Shown here in pieces: positions 26,326 to 36,728 of a stretch of DNA of 64,000 bases. The notes under the pieces are model-generated. The model did no database searches. It saw only the letters and a program-made list of their open reading frames with translations, and had not been told where the DNA came from. Numbering within the stretch: position 1 is the stretch's first letter; every line of letters begins with the position of its first letter. This DNA is from Vibrio pectenicida. Its GTDB lineage: Bacteria > Pseudomonadota > Gammaproteobacteria > Enterobacterales > Vibrionaceae. The translations under genes and the position numbers were made by a program. The stretch spans positions 2,356,001-2,420,000 of the forward strand of contig AP024889.1 of the NCBI GenBank assembly GCA_024347015.1. The letters are read 5' to 3'.

Positions 26326-28464
26326 ATGAGAATAAAGCCTTTGATGTTGCACATTCCCCTACTTGCCATTGCAGCTAGTCACAGTATGGATTTAGCTGCA
26401 GAAACACCCTTTACCTCATGCCCAACACAAGCCTTTTTATTTCAAAATCCATCGGGAACTCCAGTGTCTTATGGTGTAAGTATTGATGTGGGTAGCTACA
26501 TCACATTAGATTCTAACCTTGGGGCATCAAAATTAAATGGGGTCGGATACAGCAAACATGATGATTTCATTTACGGTTGGGATTATGGCACGGCTTCTTT
26601 ATCTCGCATTGATTCAACCTTTACTAAAACACTATTGGACGTTACTAAACCTTCTGGAACCCCAAGTTCTATCTATGTTGGTGACGTATCATTGGATGAA
26701 AATGCTTGGTATGGATACAGACCAAATTATGGCTTATATCGAATTGACTTAGACACCTTAGTTATGGAACTTTCCTCACCTCCAAATAGATTCGGCAACC
26801 CCGCGATTTTTGATTTAGCCTTCCATCCAGACAATGCACTGGCTTATTCTATTGACGCCAACGGTTACCTTTGGGAAATCAATGTCAATGCTGGTACAAC
26901 AACAATGTTAAATCAATTACTCGATAAAAACGCGCTCGGATATAAACTAACGTTCGGCGCAGTCTACTTTGACGTTGATGGAAATTTTTATGCGAGTAAC
27001 AACAGCAATGGTTACGTATTTAAAGTGGATATTAATGGCACCAATTCTTCTGCTGAATTCTTCGCTTATGGCCCTTCAAGTAGCTCCAACGATGGTGCCC
27101 GCTGCGCCCTAGCACCCGTTGAGCCGACTCAATTTACAGACTTTGGTGATGCTCCAGACACCTATCAAACGACTTTCGCAGAGTCAGGTGCTCGCCACGG
27201 TATGTCAGATCTTAAATTAGGCTCTGTCATCGATGGCGAAACAGATGGAAGCCCATACCCACTTAGTGATGACTCTTCAGATGGTGTAGATGATGATGAT
27301 GGCATCCAGTTCCCAGTTCCTATTCAAGTTGGTCAAACCAGTAAAGTCATAGCCTCAGCATCTGGGACCGGCGATAACTCAGTGCTGAATGCTTGGATTG
27401 ACTTTGACCGTGATGGTGTATTTGAGTCAAGCGAGAAAATCATTGCTGATCAATCAATGGCTGATATAACCAGTGACATCTTCTTCTCGGTTCCAACCTG
27501 GGCTGTCGCAGGGGATACTTGGGCTCGATTCCGTATATCAGACACTTCAGGCATTGGCCCAACAGGCGGTGTCCCCGCTGGTGAAGTAGAAGATTACCAA
27601 GTAGATATTACTGAAAGCGGTGTCGTCACTGAGCTTTATCCAAGCGGAGGTGGATACACATCATTCGCATATGAAGACCAATACCCTAAGAGTGGTGACT
27701 ATGATATGAATGATGTTCTGATGAACGTCAAATACACTGAATACCAGCTTAACGGTCAGGTAATTAGAATGAAAATCGAAGGTAAACTTGCCGCTCTTGG
27801 TGGAGATAACCATTCAGGTTTTGCGATACGTCTACCAGATGTTGTCAAAGAAGACATAAAATCTGACTCAGTACAGCTCTATGTCAACAATCAACTGCAA
27901 TCAAGTACAGTTCTCGAAACAGATACAATTGATGCAGTTTTTATAATTCAAGATGACCTTAAAGATATTGTGGAGGCGGGGGAAGCAGAAACGTGTACCA
28001 TGTTTAGAACTCAAGAAAACTGCGGTACATCATACCGACCGAGCTGGATCCTTACTTTCTCTTTCAGCAACGCAGTTAATACATCAGTTATGCCAAACTT
28101 CCCCTATGACCCATTTATCTTTGCTGCACCTGGTCACTCCTATGGTGATATCGGTTATGAACTATCTGGTGGCTACCCTGGAAGAGATTTAGAGATACAC
28201 CTCAAAAATCAATCACCCACTAGTAAATTCGATACTCGGTACAAGTCATACGGCGTAGATGCATCAAGTGGTGATACCCACTATCATAATGAAAATGGGC
28301 TTCCTTGGGCAATTGAAATCCCAACCTCTTGGCAGCACCCTTACGAACAGGTCAACATTCTCGAAGCATATAATAAGTTTGACGATTACGCTCAAGATGC
28401 CAGTGGGCGTACAGAACCAACTTGGTATGAAAGCTTCCAAAATGACAAAATTTTCATAGATTAG
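26326..28464 (+). CDS. Secreted LruC-domain / GEVEDY-motif protein
   Basis: The 712-residue protein has a signal peptide (about 1-26, ending near LAAETPF). An N-terminal propeller-like region is followed by an acidic GEVEDY-type domain (SDDSSDGVDDDDG, then DFDRDGVFESSEK, a calcium-loop-like motif, and PAGEVEDYQVDI). A C-terminal LruC-type domain follows (SFAYEDQYPKSGDYDMNDVL). Such domains are seen in secreted or surface proteins; no biochemical role is known to me. The start is chosen for its strong GAGGAG ribosome site; an upstream TTG in frame is less likely. A lipoprotein gene follows 13 bases later, suggesting an operon. Confidence 0.82.
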   Translation: MRIKPLMLHIPLLAIAASHSMDLAAETPFTSCPTQAFLFQNPSGTPVSYGVSIDVGSYITLDSNLGASKLNGVGYSKHDDFIYGWDYGTASLSRIDSTFTKTLLDVTKPSGTPSSIYVGDVSLDENAWYGYRPNYGLYRIDLDTLVMELSSPPNRFGNPAIFDLAFHPDNALAYSIDANGYLWEINVNAGTTTMLNQLLDKNALGYKLTFGAVYFDVDGNFYASNNSNGYVFKVDINGTNSSAEFFAYGPSSSSNDGARCALAPVEPTQFTDFGDAPDTYQTTFAESGARHGMSDLKLGSVIDGETDGSPYPLSDDSSDGVDDDDGIQFPVPIQVGQTSKVIASASGTGDNSVLNAWIDFDRDGVFESSEKIIADQSMADITSDIFFSVPTWAVAGDTWARFRISDTSGIGPTGGVPAGEVEDYQVDITESGVVTELYPSGGGYTSFAYEDQYPKSGDYDMNDVLMNVKYTEYQLNGQVIRMKIEGKLAALGGDNHSGFAIRLPDVVKEDIKSDSVQLYVNNQLQSSTVLETDTIDAVFIIQDDLKDIVEAGEAETCTMFRTQENCGTSYRPSWILTFSFSNAVNTSVMPNFPYDPFIFAAPGHSYGDIGYELSGGYPGRDLEIHLKNQSPTSKFDTRYKSYGVDASSGDTHYHNENGLPWAIEIPTSWQHPYEQVNILEAYNKFDDYAQDASGRTEPTWYESFQNDKIFID

Positions 28465-28477
28465 AGGAGAAAGGATT

Positions 28478-28954
28478 ATGCATATCATACACACAAAAAC
28501 TTTGATTGGGTTTGCAATGCTAATATCTGTCTCCGGCTGTGGAGGAGGTGGTGGTGGAGAAGGTGGCAGTAGCACTGGTAGCTCTCCATCGAACTCGACA
28601 CCCAGTGTCGTAGCGGCCAGTACAACTAGATTAACAGACGTCAAAATAGACTATAACAACAGCTTAACGTCTGTTTATAATGTTGATATTGATGTTTCTC
28701 TTCCACATCTAGCAGCTTCTCAAGTATACATATCGGTTTGTGACAATGCGGGCGGAGGCATAGAATCTATCAATTATGATAACTGTTTACTTAAAGCATC
28801 ATTGCAGTCTGGAACTGGGAGCTACCAACTACGTGTTCCCAACCATTGTGAATCATTGATAGCGGTTGTGAGTATCATGGAGCCCGACATAAACCCTTTA
28901 GTTTATACACTAAACCACAACAACCAAGCAGAAACGACCTGGCTGATTCAGTAA
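28478..28954 (+). CDS. Small lipoprotein encoded after the LruC-domain protein
   Basis: The 158-residue protein has a lipoprotein signal ending in the lipobox VSGC with Cys21, followed by a glycine/serine-rich linker (CGGGGGGEGGSSTGSS). There is no aspartate at +2, which favours the outer membrane. The mature part (about 50-158) is probably beta-rich with two or three cysteines; I recognise no domain. The gene lies 13 bases after the LruC-domain gene and shares its transcript, so the two proteins may work together at the cell surface. Confidence 0.78.
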   Translation: MHIIHTKTLIGFAMLISVSGCGGGGGGEGGSSTGSSPSNSTPSVVAASTTRLTDVKIDYNNSLTSVYNVDIDVSLPHLAASQVYISVCDNAGGGIESINYDNCLLKASLQSGTGSYQLRVPNHCESLIAVVSIMEPDINPLVYTLNHNNQAETTWLIQ

Positions 28955-28981
28955 TCAGCTCAAAAGATCCTAGGTACAACA

Positions 28982-29016
28982 ATAAAAGCGAGTCATAGAA
29001 TATGGCTCGCTTTTAT
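28982..29016. terminator. Bidirectional terminator between the lipoprotein gene and epmC
   Basis: A 16-bp stem with one G-U pair and a 3-base loop (GAA) carries A-runs on its left arm and T-runs on its right arm, so it works in both directions. The stop codon of epmC (29013-29015) lies inside the stem. Confidence 0.92.
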
Positions 29017-29561
29017 TTCACTTCAAACATTGAATAAACTATATCTGGTTGGTGATAGAAACAACTGAGAGCTTGAGAAAGCATACGAATACGTAAAGGA
29101 AAACCATTAGCGAATATATCACCGACCTCTTTATGCACTTTCCGCATAAAAGCCAATCTATCGGGTTCAAAATCACCATTAAGATTGTCACAGCTCACCG
29201 TAAATGGAAAACCAGCACTTACAGACAATATCCATTCGTACGCTTGCGGACGTATTTCCACTTTTTCAAATTCTGCCTGAGAGACTTCAGTGCGGCCATC
29301 AGGCTCATACCAATAACCAAAATCTTCCAAAAGACGACGTTTGGGCCCGGCAACACACCAATGAGAAATTTCATGCAGAGCTGACGCGTAAAATCCGCGA
29401 GCAAAAAGAATTCGGTGGTTAGCATTTATCTCATCAGCTGGAAGGTAAATGGGTTCATCGTGCCCTAGCTCTAACCGAGTGTTGTACTTAAGAAGAAACG
29501 TATCGTTAAATATATTGATTAAATCTTGGTATTGATGGCTCATTAGATCTGGCGTTGTCAT
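29013..29561 (-). CDS. epmC: Elongation factor P hydroxylase
   Basis: The 182-residue protein, the same length as E. coli EpmC (YfcM), contains the metal-site motif ALHEISHWCVAGPKRR with H63 and H67. It also has YWYEPDGRTEVSQAEFE. EpmC hydroxylates the beta-lysylated lysine of elongation factor P, after EpmA and EpmB act. Its neighbours yfcL, aroC, prmB and smrB are also its neighbours in E. coli. Confidence 0.93.
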   Translation of the reverse strand: MTTPDLMSHQYQDLINIFNDTFLLKYNTRLELGHDEPIYLPADEINANHRILFARGFYASALHEISHWCVAGPKRRLLEDFGYWYEPDGRTEVSQAEFEKVEIRPQAYEWILSVSAGFPFTVSCDNLNGDFEPDRLAFMRKVHKEVGDIFANGFPLRIRMLSQALSCFYHQPDIVYSMFEVK

Positions 29562-29757
29562 AAATACTACTCTAGATATTGTCTCATTTTAGCTTTCAGT
29601 TGCAACATCTACCTTATTAGCATTAGAAATACTTATGCTAAATACTCTTTTATGGTGAGAAAATATCATTCGTCATAGATCACATTTCACACTAGAATCC
29701 TATTGATTATTTTCAGAGTAGTCAATTTACATCTCACTCGTTACCTAAGGTGAAACA

Positions 29758-30390
29758 ATGTTATTAAGTATTTTGTATATCATTGGCATCACGGCTGAAG
29801 CCATGACTGGGGCACTAAGTGCTGGTCACAGAAAAATGGACTGGTTTGGCGTTATGCTAGTTGCCAGCGCAACAGCTATTGGTGGCGGGACTGTACGTGA
29901 TATTTTATTGGGACATTACCCACTTGGCTGGGTCGAAAATCCTCATTTTCTCGCGATTACCTGCATTGCTGGCATAGTAACAACCGGCTTAGCAAAATGG
30001 ATTATCAAATTCAAAGGTCTGTTTATACGTTTAGATGCCCTAGGATTAATAGTATTCAGCATTATAGGAACCAAAGTGGCTATGGAAATGGGACTCCACC
30101 CATTAATTTGCATAGTATCAGCACTGGTCACTGGTGTATTTGGAGGACTACTGCGTGATTTGATCTGCCGTCAGACCCCTTTGGTATTGCACGGAGAACT
30201 GTATGCGTCAGTTGCGATTATATCCTCCAGTCTTTATCTTAGCCTCCTTGAATTTGGAGTTCATGATGTCACAGCAACTATATCTACATTAGTGATTGGT
30301 TACCTAATACGAATGGCCGCAGTTCGTTTCAAATGGCGCTTACCTTCATTTCATCTTGAAAGTGAAGAAAGTGAAAACTCTCTTCACTAA
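29758..30390 (+). CDS. TRIC-family cation channel / YicG-like membrane protein
   Basis: The 210-residue protein has about seven hydrophobic segments and an internal duplication. The first half has GGGTVRDILLGHYPLGWV and the second GGLLRDLICRQTPLVL, the paired glycine-rich RD motif of the UPF0126/TRIC family. Prokaryotic TRIC proteins form trimeric monovalent cation channels; for YicG-type members the cargo is less certain. It stands between divergent epmC and convergent aroC. Confidence 0.88.
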   Translation: MLLSILYIIGITAEAMTGALSAGHRKMDWFGVMLVASATAIGGGTVRDILLGHYPLGWVENPHFLAITCIAGIVTTGLAKWIIKFKGLFIRLDALGLIVFSIIGTKVAMEMGLHPLICIVSALVTGVFGGLLRDLICRQTPLVLHGELYASVAIISSSLYLSLLEFGVHDVTATISTLVIGYLIRMAAVRFKWRLPSFHLESEESENSLH

Positions 30391-30406
30391 GTCCAAGTTA
30401 TTTAGA

Positions 30407-30444
30407 AATTAAAAACGGCCCCTTTCAAGGAGCCGTTTTTAATT
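30407..30444. terminator. Bidirectional terminator between the TRIC gene and aroC
   Basis: A perfect 13-bp stem (AATTAAAAACGGC / GCCGTTTTTAATT) with extra inner pairing (CCTT/AAGG) carries T-runs on both strands. The aroC stop codon overlaps its right end. Confidence 0.93.
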
Positions 30445-31528
30445 AAATTTCAGGGGTATCTGTATTGACCGCATGATTCTGTCCTCGATGACGAAGCAGA
30501 TGATCCATAACAACGATTGCCAGCATTGCTTCAGCAATAGGTACAGCCCGAATCCCCACACATGGATCGTGTCGGCCTTTGGTTATAACTTGAGTAGGCT
30601 CTCCTTGCTTAGTAATCGTATCCCCAGGTACCGTAATACTCGATGTTGGCTTAAGGGCAATATTCGCGACAATATCTTGACCTGTAGAAATACCACCCAA
30701 TACACCTCCAGCGTGATTACTACCAAAGCCATCCGGAGATAGAGTATCTCGGTGCTGACTACCTTTTTGGCTTACAACATCAAAGCCATCACCAATTTCA
30801 ACACCTTTGACCGCATTAATACTCATTAATGCATGTGCTATATCTGCATCTAAACGATCAAAAACGGGTTCACCTAGTCCAACAGGTACATTCGTAGCGA
30901 CAACTTGCAGCTTCGCACCAATAGAATCTCCTTGTTTTTTGAGATCTCGTATCAATTGGTCAAATGCTTCAACTTTATTAGTGTCTGGACAGAAAAAAGG
31001 GTTATTTTCAATTTCATCCCAGTCAATCGAATCAATTGAAACATCACCCATTTGAGCAAGGTAGGCTCGAATTTCGATACCAAATTCTTGTTTAAGGTAT
31101 TTTTTTGCAACGGCACCAGCAGCAACTCTCATTGCTGTCTCACGTGCAGAAGAACGACCACCACCACGATAGTCTCTGATACCGTACTTTTGATAATAGG
31201 TATAGTCCGCGTGTCCTGGGCGAAACTTGTCTTTAATCTCTGAGTAATCTTTCGAGCGTTGATCGGTATTTTCAATTAGTAAGCCGATTGATGTACCTGT
31301 CGTTTTACCTTCAAAAACACCAGATAAAATTTTAACTTCATCAGGCTCTCGACGCTGAGTGGTATAACGGGAGGTTCCAGGGCGACGACGATCAAGATCG
31401 ATCTGAATATCTGCTTCCGTAATGTCAAGTCCCGGTGGGCACCCATCAATAATACAACCTAATGCGATACCGTGACTTTCCCCAAATGTAGTTACTCGGA
31501 AATGTTGTCCGATACTATTTCCTGCCAT
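30443..31528 (-). CDS. aroC: Chorismate synthase
   Basis: The 361-residue enzyme starts [20 protein letters not shown], the family signature with FMN/EPSP-binding residues, and contains [20 protein letters not shown]. It converts EPSP to chorismate, the last step of the shikimate pathway, using reduced FMN. The gene order prmB-aroC is typical of Enterobacteria and Vibrio. Confidence 0.97.
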   Translation of the reverse strand: MAGNSIGQHFRVTTFGESHGIALGCIIDGCPPGLDITEADIQIDLDRRRPGTSRYTTQRREPDEVKILSGVFEGKTTGTSIGLLIENTDQRSKDYSEIKDKFRPGHADYTYYQKYGIRDYRGGGRSSARETAMRVAAGAVAKKYLKQEFGIEIRAYLAQMGDVSIDSIDWDEIENNPFFCPDTNKVEAFDQLIRDLKKQGDSIGAKLQVVATNVPVGLGEPVFDRLDADIAHALMSINAVKGVEIGDGFDVVSQKGSQHRDTLSPDGFGSNHAGGVLGGISTGQDIVANIALKPTSSITVPGDTITKQGEPTQVITKGRHDPCVGIRAVPIAEAMLAIVVMDHLLRHRGQNHAVNTDTPEI

Positions 31529-31684
31529 TATTTCCTCTACCTCAAACTGTAAATAATAACTTACGCTTTAAATTTTAATAATTTCATAGTCGCTTTATTA
31601 GAGATTGATGTAAACCCCTAAACAGATCTATTTTTCTTTTAACAATACAAAAGCGCCAAGCTATATTAGGACAACTGACTAGCG

Positions 31685-32617
31685 TTAATCTTTGTAGATA
31701 GAAAACTCGGTAGCATGTTCAAGTAATTGCGCCCGAGTCAACATAAACACACCATGACCACCATTCTCAAATTCAATCCAAGTAAATGGAATGTGCGAGT
31801 ATTGATCCGTCATATGCACCATTGAGTTACCGACTTCACATATCAGAATTCCTTTTTCTGTAAGGTAATCAGGTGCGTTAGCAAGAATGCGTCTCACTAA
31901 CTTCAAGCCATCTGTACCAGCAGCCAAACCAAGTACAGGTTCATGAGTAAATTCATCAGGCAAACAATTCATATCCTCCTCATCCACATAAGGAGGATTA
32001 GAGACAATTAAATCATATCTTTCTTTGGTAAGGTCTCTAAATAAGTCCGAACGGATTGGAAATACTTGCAGCTCCATTCCGTGATCCTGTACATTTTGCT
32101 CAGCCACTTGCAAAGCATCCGAAGAAATATCGATAGCATCAACTTCCGCCTCAGGAAAAGCATAGGCACAAGCGATAGCAATGCATCCACTACCTGTACA
32201 AAGATCCATAATCCGAGTTGGCTCTTCAATTAACCAAGGCTGAAACTCAGCTTGAATCAACTCACCAATTGGTGAACGAGGAATAAGAACTCTTTCATCG
32301 ACAAAAAAGTCTAAACCACAAAACCAAGCTCGATTGGTTAAATAAGCGGTAGGAGTCCGCTCATTAATACGTTTAACGACTCTTTCTACAACACGTAAAC
32401 GCTCACTGCTGGTTAATCGAGAATTCAGAGCATACGGAGGAACATCGATAGGCAAATACAGTGTAGGAAGAATAAGCTGCAGCGCTTCATCCCATGCGTT
32501 ATCGGTGCCGTGTCCATAAAAAAGGTTAGCAGCGTTGAAGCGGCTCACTGTCCAGCGGATCATATCCTGAAGCGTGTGTAACTCAGACACTGCCTCTTCT
32601 ACAAAAATCTTATCCAA
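31685..32617 (-). CDS. prmB: 50S ribosomal protein uL3 glutamine methyltransferase
   Basis: The 310-residue SAM-dependent methyltransferase has motif [15 protein letters not shown] (about 134-147) and the catalytic [10 protein letters not shown]. The latter is the NPPY motif of N5-glutamine methylases. The N terminus ([20 protein letters not shown]) is characteristic of PrmB rather than PrmC. It methylates a glutamine of ribosomal protein L3. It is divergent from smrB. Confidence 0.94.
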   Translation of the reverse strand: MDKIFVEEAVSELHTLQDMIRWTVSRFNAANLFYGHGTDNAWDEALQLILPTLYLPIDVPPYALNSRLTSSERLRVVERVVKRINERTPTAYLTNRAWFCGLDFFVDERVLIPRSPIGELIQAEFQPWLIEEPTRIMDLCTGSGCIAIACAYAFPEAEVDAIDISSDALQVAEQNVQDHGMELQVFPIRSDLFRDLTKERYDLIVSNPPYVDEEDMNCLPDEFTHEPVLGLAAGTDGLKLVRRILANAPDYLTEKGILICEVGNSMVHMTDQYSHIPFTWIEFENGGHGVFMLTRAQLLEHATEFSIYKD

Positions 32618-32679
32618 AATTGCCTCCGAAAAGCGCTACAATACTGCCAATAGCATTTTATTTAAGTATCTAAAACCAA

Positions 32680-33210
32680 ATGAGCAAAAAAGACACCGAA
32701 ATTAATGACGATTTCGCCCTTTTTAAGGATGCAGTACAAGGCGTTAAAAAGTTACGTCAGGATACCATAGTCCAGCAAACAAAAAAAAATACTAAGCAAA
32801 AAGAAATAACTCGCCAAGCCCGTGAAGCGAGTGATACTGAATTTTATTTTTCTGATGAGTTTGTTCCATTACTGAGTGAAGAAGGCCCTACTCGTTATGC
32901 ACGCGATGATGTTTCTCAGTATGAAGTCAAACGACTACGGCGTGGTGTGTATGTTCCAGATGTTTTCCTAGATATGCATGGCATGACGCAAAACGAAGCC
33001 AAACGTGAATTGGGGGCGATGATCGCTTTTTGTATCAAGAATGAAGTCAGTTGCGCCTGTATCCAACATGGTATAGGTAAGCATATTCTCAAACAAAAAA
33101 CGCCTTTATGGCTAGCCCAGCATCCAGATGTCATGGCATTCCATCAAGCACCATTGGAGTTTGGTGGTAATGGAGCCTTGCTAGTCTTATTATCTGTTCC
33201 TGATAAATAA
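32680..33210 (+). CDS. smrB: Smr-domain ribosome rescue endonuclease SmrB
   Basis: The 176-residue protein has a C-terminal Smr domain with DMHGMTQNEAKREL (about 98-111) and IQHGIGKHILKQ, including the GxG motif of the catalytic surface. The N-terminal helix is SmrB-like. In E. coli, SmrB cleaves mRNA at collided ribosomes. It sits next to prmB, as in E. coli, and is convergent with flhB at a gap of 15 bases. Confidence 0.93.
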   Translation: MSKKDTEINDDFALFKDAVQGVKKLRQDTIVQQTKKNTKQKEITRQAREASDTEFYFSDEFVPLLSEEGPTRYARDDVSQYEVKRLRRGVYVPDVFLDMHGMTQNEAKRELGAMIAFCIKNEVSCACIQHGIGKHILKQKTPLWLAQHPDVMAFHQAPLEFGGNGALLVLLSVPDK

Positions 33211-33225
33211 ATTCATTAGGGAATG

Positions 33226-34356
33226 CTACTTTCTGTATTGTGGTGGAATAGGTAAATCGGAGGCTTTAAAGTTCGGCCGCTGACCACCACGTTTGCGAAA
33301 TTGTTTTAACTGAAATACGTATGCTAATACTTGAGCAACAGCGGTAAATAAGCCATCAGGAATCGCTTGCTCTAATTCAGTAGAGTGGTATAGAGCTCGA
33401 GCTAATGGAGGCGCTGGTATCACATAAATATCATGCTCTCGGGCAACCTCACGGATTTTTAAAGCCATATGATCACTACCTTTGGCAACAACAATCGGGG
33501 CTTTGTCTATGTCTTGTTTATACCTTAATGCAACAGAAAAATGCTCAGGGTTAGTCACAATAACATCAGCATGTGGTACTTCTGCCATCATACGACGCTG
33601 CGCTGCTTCCCTTTGTAGCATTCGAATACGCCCTTTGACTTCTGGCTTACCTTCAGTTTCTTTATACTCGTCTTTGATTTCCTGCTTAGTCATTTTAAGT
33701 TGATTCGCATGCTGCCAGATTTGAAATGGAATATCGATTGCCACAACAATCAGCAATGAACAGCTAATCAAAAGTACAAAGTTGAGCAAGATATCCAAAG
33801 CATGGAAAATGTTTTGTGGATAAACATCCAAACTGAGCTGAAACAAATCTTCTTGAGCCGCATTAATCAAATAAAAAGCCGCACCAGAGACTAAGATAAC
33901 TTTCAAAATTGATTTAATTAGTTCGACCCAACTTTGCAGCCCCAACATACGTTTAAAACCACTTAAAGGGTTCATTTTTGACCACTTAGGCATGGCTGCT
34001 TCCACTGAAAAACTAATTCCCCCTATCCCAGCTGCACCCGCTAAAGCAGCGATGAAAAGGACTAAAAGAATTATGATCAACGGCCAAAGCAGTTCGCCCA
34101 TAGCACCAAAAGCAATATCGAAAAGTTTTGCAAGATCGAAGATTTCTTCACGGGAAAGATTGAATAATCTTGCCATCAGAGTAAAAAGAGAACGTGAAAG
34201 CCACTCCCCAAACCACATCAAAGCAACCGCACCAATAACCAGTACCGAAACCGATGCTAATTCCTTTGAACGGGCTACTTGACCTTTTTCACGCGCTTGC
34301 TGCAATCGCTTGGGCGTAGCCTCTTCGGTACGTTCTTGACCATCTGATTCTGCCAA
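33226..34356 (-). CDS. flhB: Flagellar export switch protein FlhB
   Basis: The 376-residue protein has four membrane segments in the first 215 residues, then a cytoplasmic domain. The autocleavage site reads NPEH (269-272), where the usual motif is NPTH. FlhB changes export specificity from hook to filament proteins. It is the last gene of the fliK-flhB run and lies 10 bases after fliR. Confidence 0.95.
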   Translation of the reverse strand: MAESDGQERTEEATPKRLQQAREKGQVARSKELASVSVLVIGAVALMWFGEWLSRSLFTLMARLFNLSREEIFDLAKLFDIAFGAMGELLWPLIIILLVLFIAALAGAAGIGGISFSVEAAMPKWSKMNPLSGFKRMLGLQSWVELIKSILKVILVSGAAFYLINAAQEDLFQLSLDVYPQNIFHALDILLNFVLLISCSLLIVVAIDIPFQIWQHANQLKMTKQEIKDEYKETEGKPEVKGRIRMLQREAAQRRMMAEVPHADVIVTNPEHFSVALRYKQDIDKAPIVVAKGSDHMALKIREVAREHDIYVIPAPPLARALYHSTELEQAIPDGLFTAVAQVLAYVFQLKQFRKRGGQRPNFKASDLPIPPQYRK

Positions 34357-34366
34357 TTCAGCCCCC

Positions 34367-35155
34367 CTAGCAATCTAAGCGAATAAAACGACATACTTGC
34401 TGTTCACCTTGTAACCAGAATAGCTCATAGTGGCTATACAGGCCTGATATGATATACCAACACAGTAGCAAACCAACAATAAGAGCAAATGCAAATCCAA
34501 GAGAGAATATATTCAACTGGGGAGCCGCTCGGGTCATCACACCAAAAGACAGGTTAATCGTCAACAAGGCAATAATACCCGATAGAGACATACTCAATGC
34601 AACTTGAAACATAGTACCAAGCCAGAGCGCAAGTTCTCTAAAGTCGACAGTATTGAGTGAACCGCTTCCAATAGGTAATGACTTAAAGCTCATCACTACC
34701 AGCATGATCATTTTAAGATGACCATCTGTGGCAAGGAAAAACATCGTCGCCAAAAACATAAATAATTGGCCGAGTAATGGCGTGTTTTGGCCATTCGCAG
34801 GATCCACCATAGAAGCAAAACCTAAACTCGACTGCATACCCAAAATCTGGCCGAGTATAACAAAGGTCTGGATCATAAACTGCGTAATAGTCCCCATAGC
34901 AACCCCAATTATGATCTGCTCAAGTACGGTCATAAACCCTTGTAAGGAAAGCAACTCAATATTATCAGGTACAGTAGGAACAGCGGGCATTACTGCAAAA
35001 GTAATTGCTAAGCCCAAATAAAGACGAACACGATTAGAGACAAAACGAGCACCAGTGACAGACATCACCATCAACATGGCTGCGATTCTGGTATAGGGCC
35101 AAAAATAATTCGCAATCCAATCCAATACTAAGTTAGTTGGATACTCCACTCTCAC
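34367..35155 (-). CDS. fliR: Flagellar export gate protein FliR
   Basis: The 262-residue protein has several membrane segments and the FliR features LQGFMTVLEQIIIGVAMG and GFASMVDPANGQNTPLLGQ. With FliP and FliQ it forms the helical export gate at the centre of the MS ring. It follows fliQ with a 5-base gap. Confidence 0.95.
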   Translation of the reverse strand: MRVEYPTNLVLDWIANYFWPYTRIAAMLMVMSVTGARFVSNRVRLYLGLAITFAVMPAVPTVPDNIELLSLQGFMTVLEQIIIGVAMGTITQFMIQTFVILGQILGMQSSLGFASMVDPANGQNTPLLGQLFMFLATMFFLATDGHLKMIMLVVMSFKSLPIGSGSLNTVDFRELALWLGTMFQVALSMSLSGIIALLTINLSFGVMTRAAPQLNIFSLGFAFALIVGLLLCWYIISGLYSHYELFWLQGEQQVCRFIRLDC

Positions 35156-35160
35156 CCACC

Positions 35161-35430
35161 TTAGTAAAGAACCTGTGGCAGACGTTCAACTATTGAGAAA
35201 AAGTATTCCATTAACATCTGTGTCATCCAATGAGCAAATACCATCATAGCCAACAAGGTCACCACTAAACGAGGCAAAAAGCTTAATGTCTGTTCATTGA
35301 TTGATGTCGCCGCCTGAAAAATCGCGACGACCAATCCAATCAATAAGCTGGGAATTATAATGGCGCATACCATGATCAGCACCATCCATAAAGCATCTCT
35401 AAATAACTCAACAAATACTTCAGGTGTCAT
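35161..35430 (-). CDS. fliQ: Flagellar export gate protein FliQ
   Basis: The 89-residue protein has two hydrophobic hairpin segments, beginning MTPEVFVELFRDALWMVLI, and includes LVVAIFQAATSINEQTLSF, conserved in FliQ. It is part of the FliPQR export gate. It lies between fliP and fliR with short gaps. Confidence 0.96.
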   Translation of the reverse strand: MTPEVFVELFRDALWMVLIMVCAIIIPSLLIGLVVAIFQAATSINEQTLSFLPRLVVTLLAMMVFAHWMTQMLMEYFFSIVERLPQVLY

Positions 35431-35442
35431 GCTTCCCTCCTT

Positions 35443-36318
35443 CTACAAGGCAAAGCTGCCAGCCAGTGTAGACAAAATCAGATTCCACCCATCAACAAGT
35501 ACAAATAGCATTAACTTGAAGGGCAAGGAAACAATCATAGGAGATAGCATCATCATACCCATAGCCATTAATACTGAAGCCACAACCAGATCTATGACTA
35601 AAAAAGGTAGAAATAACATAAAGCCTATCTGGAAAGCAGTTTTAAGCTCTGAAGTAATAAAAGCAGGAATTAAAACAGCCATAGATACATCTTCCGGCCT
35701 TCTCACATCTGAACCAGCAATATTGACAAAAGTTTCTAAGTCTTTAACACGAGTTTGTTTGAGCATAAAATCTTTCATCGGGATTTGAGCTAGGTCAAAC
35801 GCTTTGCGTGCTGTTATCTTCTCACTAATGTATGGCTGAATAGCATCTGTGTTTATCTTATCAAGAACAGGTGACATGATAAAAAATGTCAGGAAGATAG
35901 CAATACCAATAATAACTTGGTTAGAGGGTGTTTGCTGTAACCCCATAGCTTGACGAAGAATCGACATGACAACAACAATCCGAGTGAATGAAGTCATCAA
36001 AATAACCATAGCAGGCAGAAAGCCCAACATGGTCATTAACGCCAAAATCTGCAGGTTAATCGTATAGTCTTCACTGCCGTCTGGGTTAGTTGTCATGGTA
36101 AAAGCGGGAATACCCCCACCTCCTCCAGAAAAGCTACCCGTTGCAATTGTTCTCGCAGCTCCTTGCTCTTTCTCCATGGCAGAGACCGTCACCCCCTGTG
36201 ACGGAGCTGCGTTGTTGGGTATAGGAGTAGGAAGCGATTCTTCAGATAAAGACAAAGTTGAATACATTGTCAAAAAAAATGCCAATACGAATGATAGCAG
36301 CCTGCTAGTATTTCTCAT
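35443..36318 (-). CDS. fliP: Flagellar export gate protein FliP
   Basis: The 291-residue protein has a signal peptide (about 1-25). Conserved FliP segments include [38 protein letters not shown] and [19 protein letters not shown]. Five copies make the core of the export gate. Its start overlaps fliO by 4 bases. Confidence 0.96.
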   Translation of the reverse strand: MRNTSRLLSFVLAFFLTMYSTLSLSEESLPTPIPNNAAPSQGVTVSAMEKEQGAARTIATGSFSGGGGGIPAFTMTTNPDGSEDYTINLQILALMTMLGFLPAMVILMTSFTRIVVVMSILRQAMGLQQTPSNQVIIGIAIFLTFFIMSPVLDKINTDAIQPYISEKITARKAFDLAQIPMKDFMLKQTRVKDLETFVNIAGSDVRRPEDVSMAVLIPAFITSELKTAFQIGFMLFLPFLVIDLVVASVLMAMGMMMLSPMIVSLPFKLMLFVLVDGWNLILSTLAGSFAL

Positions 36319-36725
36319 TTTTTCTTCAATATCTGAGTTAATTGGGTCGCAAAGGGGGAATTTTCCAGCGCCGATTTATTAAGCTCTTCCTGATTCAACG
36401 GAGTGTCCAGCTTAGAAATGAGCTGCACTGACTGTGAAGTCACTCCAACCAAAAACTGTTCTTCACCAGCTTGAACAATCACCACTCGTTCACGAGTTCC
36501 CACTGGAAGCTGACGAACAATACTTAATCCACCTTGGTTGATCATTGAAGGAACTCGCATACGCTTCAATAACCAAGCAAGAAACAAGATGAACGCAACA
36601 ACAAATAGCAAGGATCCAAAGGTTGTTACCCAGTCTAATTGCTCGCTAGCTGCCCCTTCAGCTAAAGCAGCAGGTGAGATAGCTAACAGAGTCAAACAGC
36701 TGATTCTGTTCAAAAGACTTACCAT
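36315..36725 (-). CDS. fliO: Flagellar biosynthesis protein FliO
   Basis: The 136-residue protein has a signal-like N terminus, one membrane segment (about 34-53, [20 protein letters not shown]) and a small cytoplasmic domain with [20 protein letters not shown]. The latter is conserved in FliO. It helps FliP assemble. It overlaps fliP by 4 bases. Confidence 0.92.
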   Translation of the reverse strand: MVSLLNRISCLTLLAISPAALAEGAASEQLDWVTTFGSLLFVVAFILFLAWLLKRMRVPSMINQGGLSIVRQLPVGTRERVVIVQAGEEQFLVGVTSQSVQLISKLDTPLNQEELNKSALENSPFATQLTQILKKK

Positions 36726-36728
36726 ACC

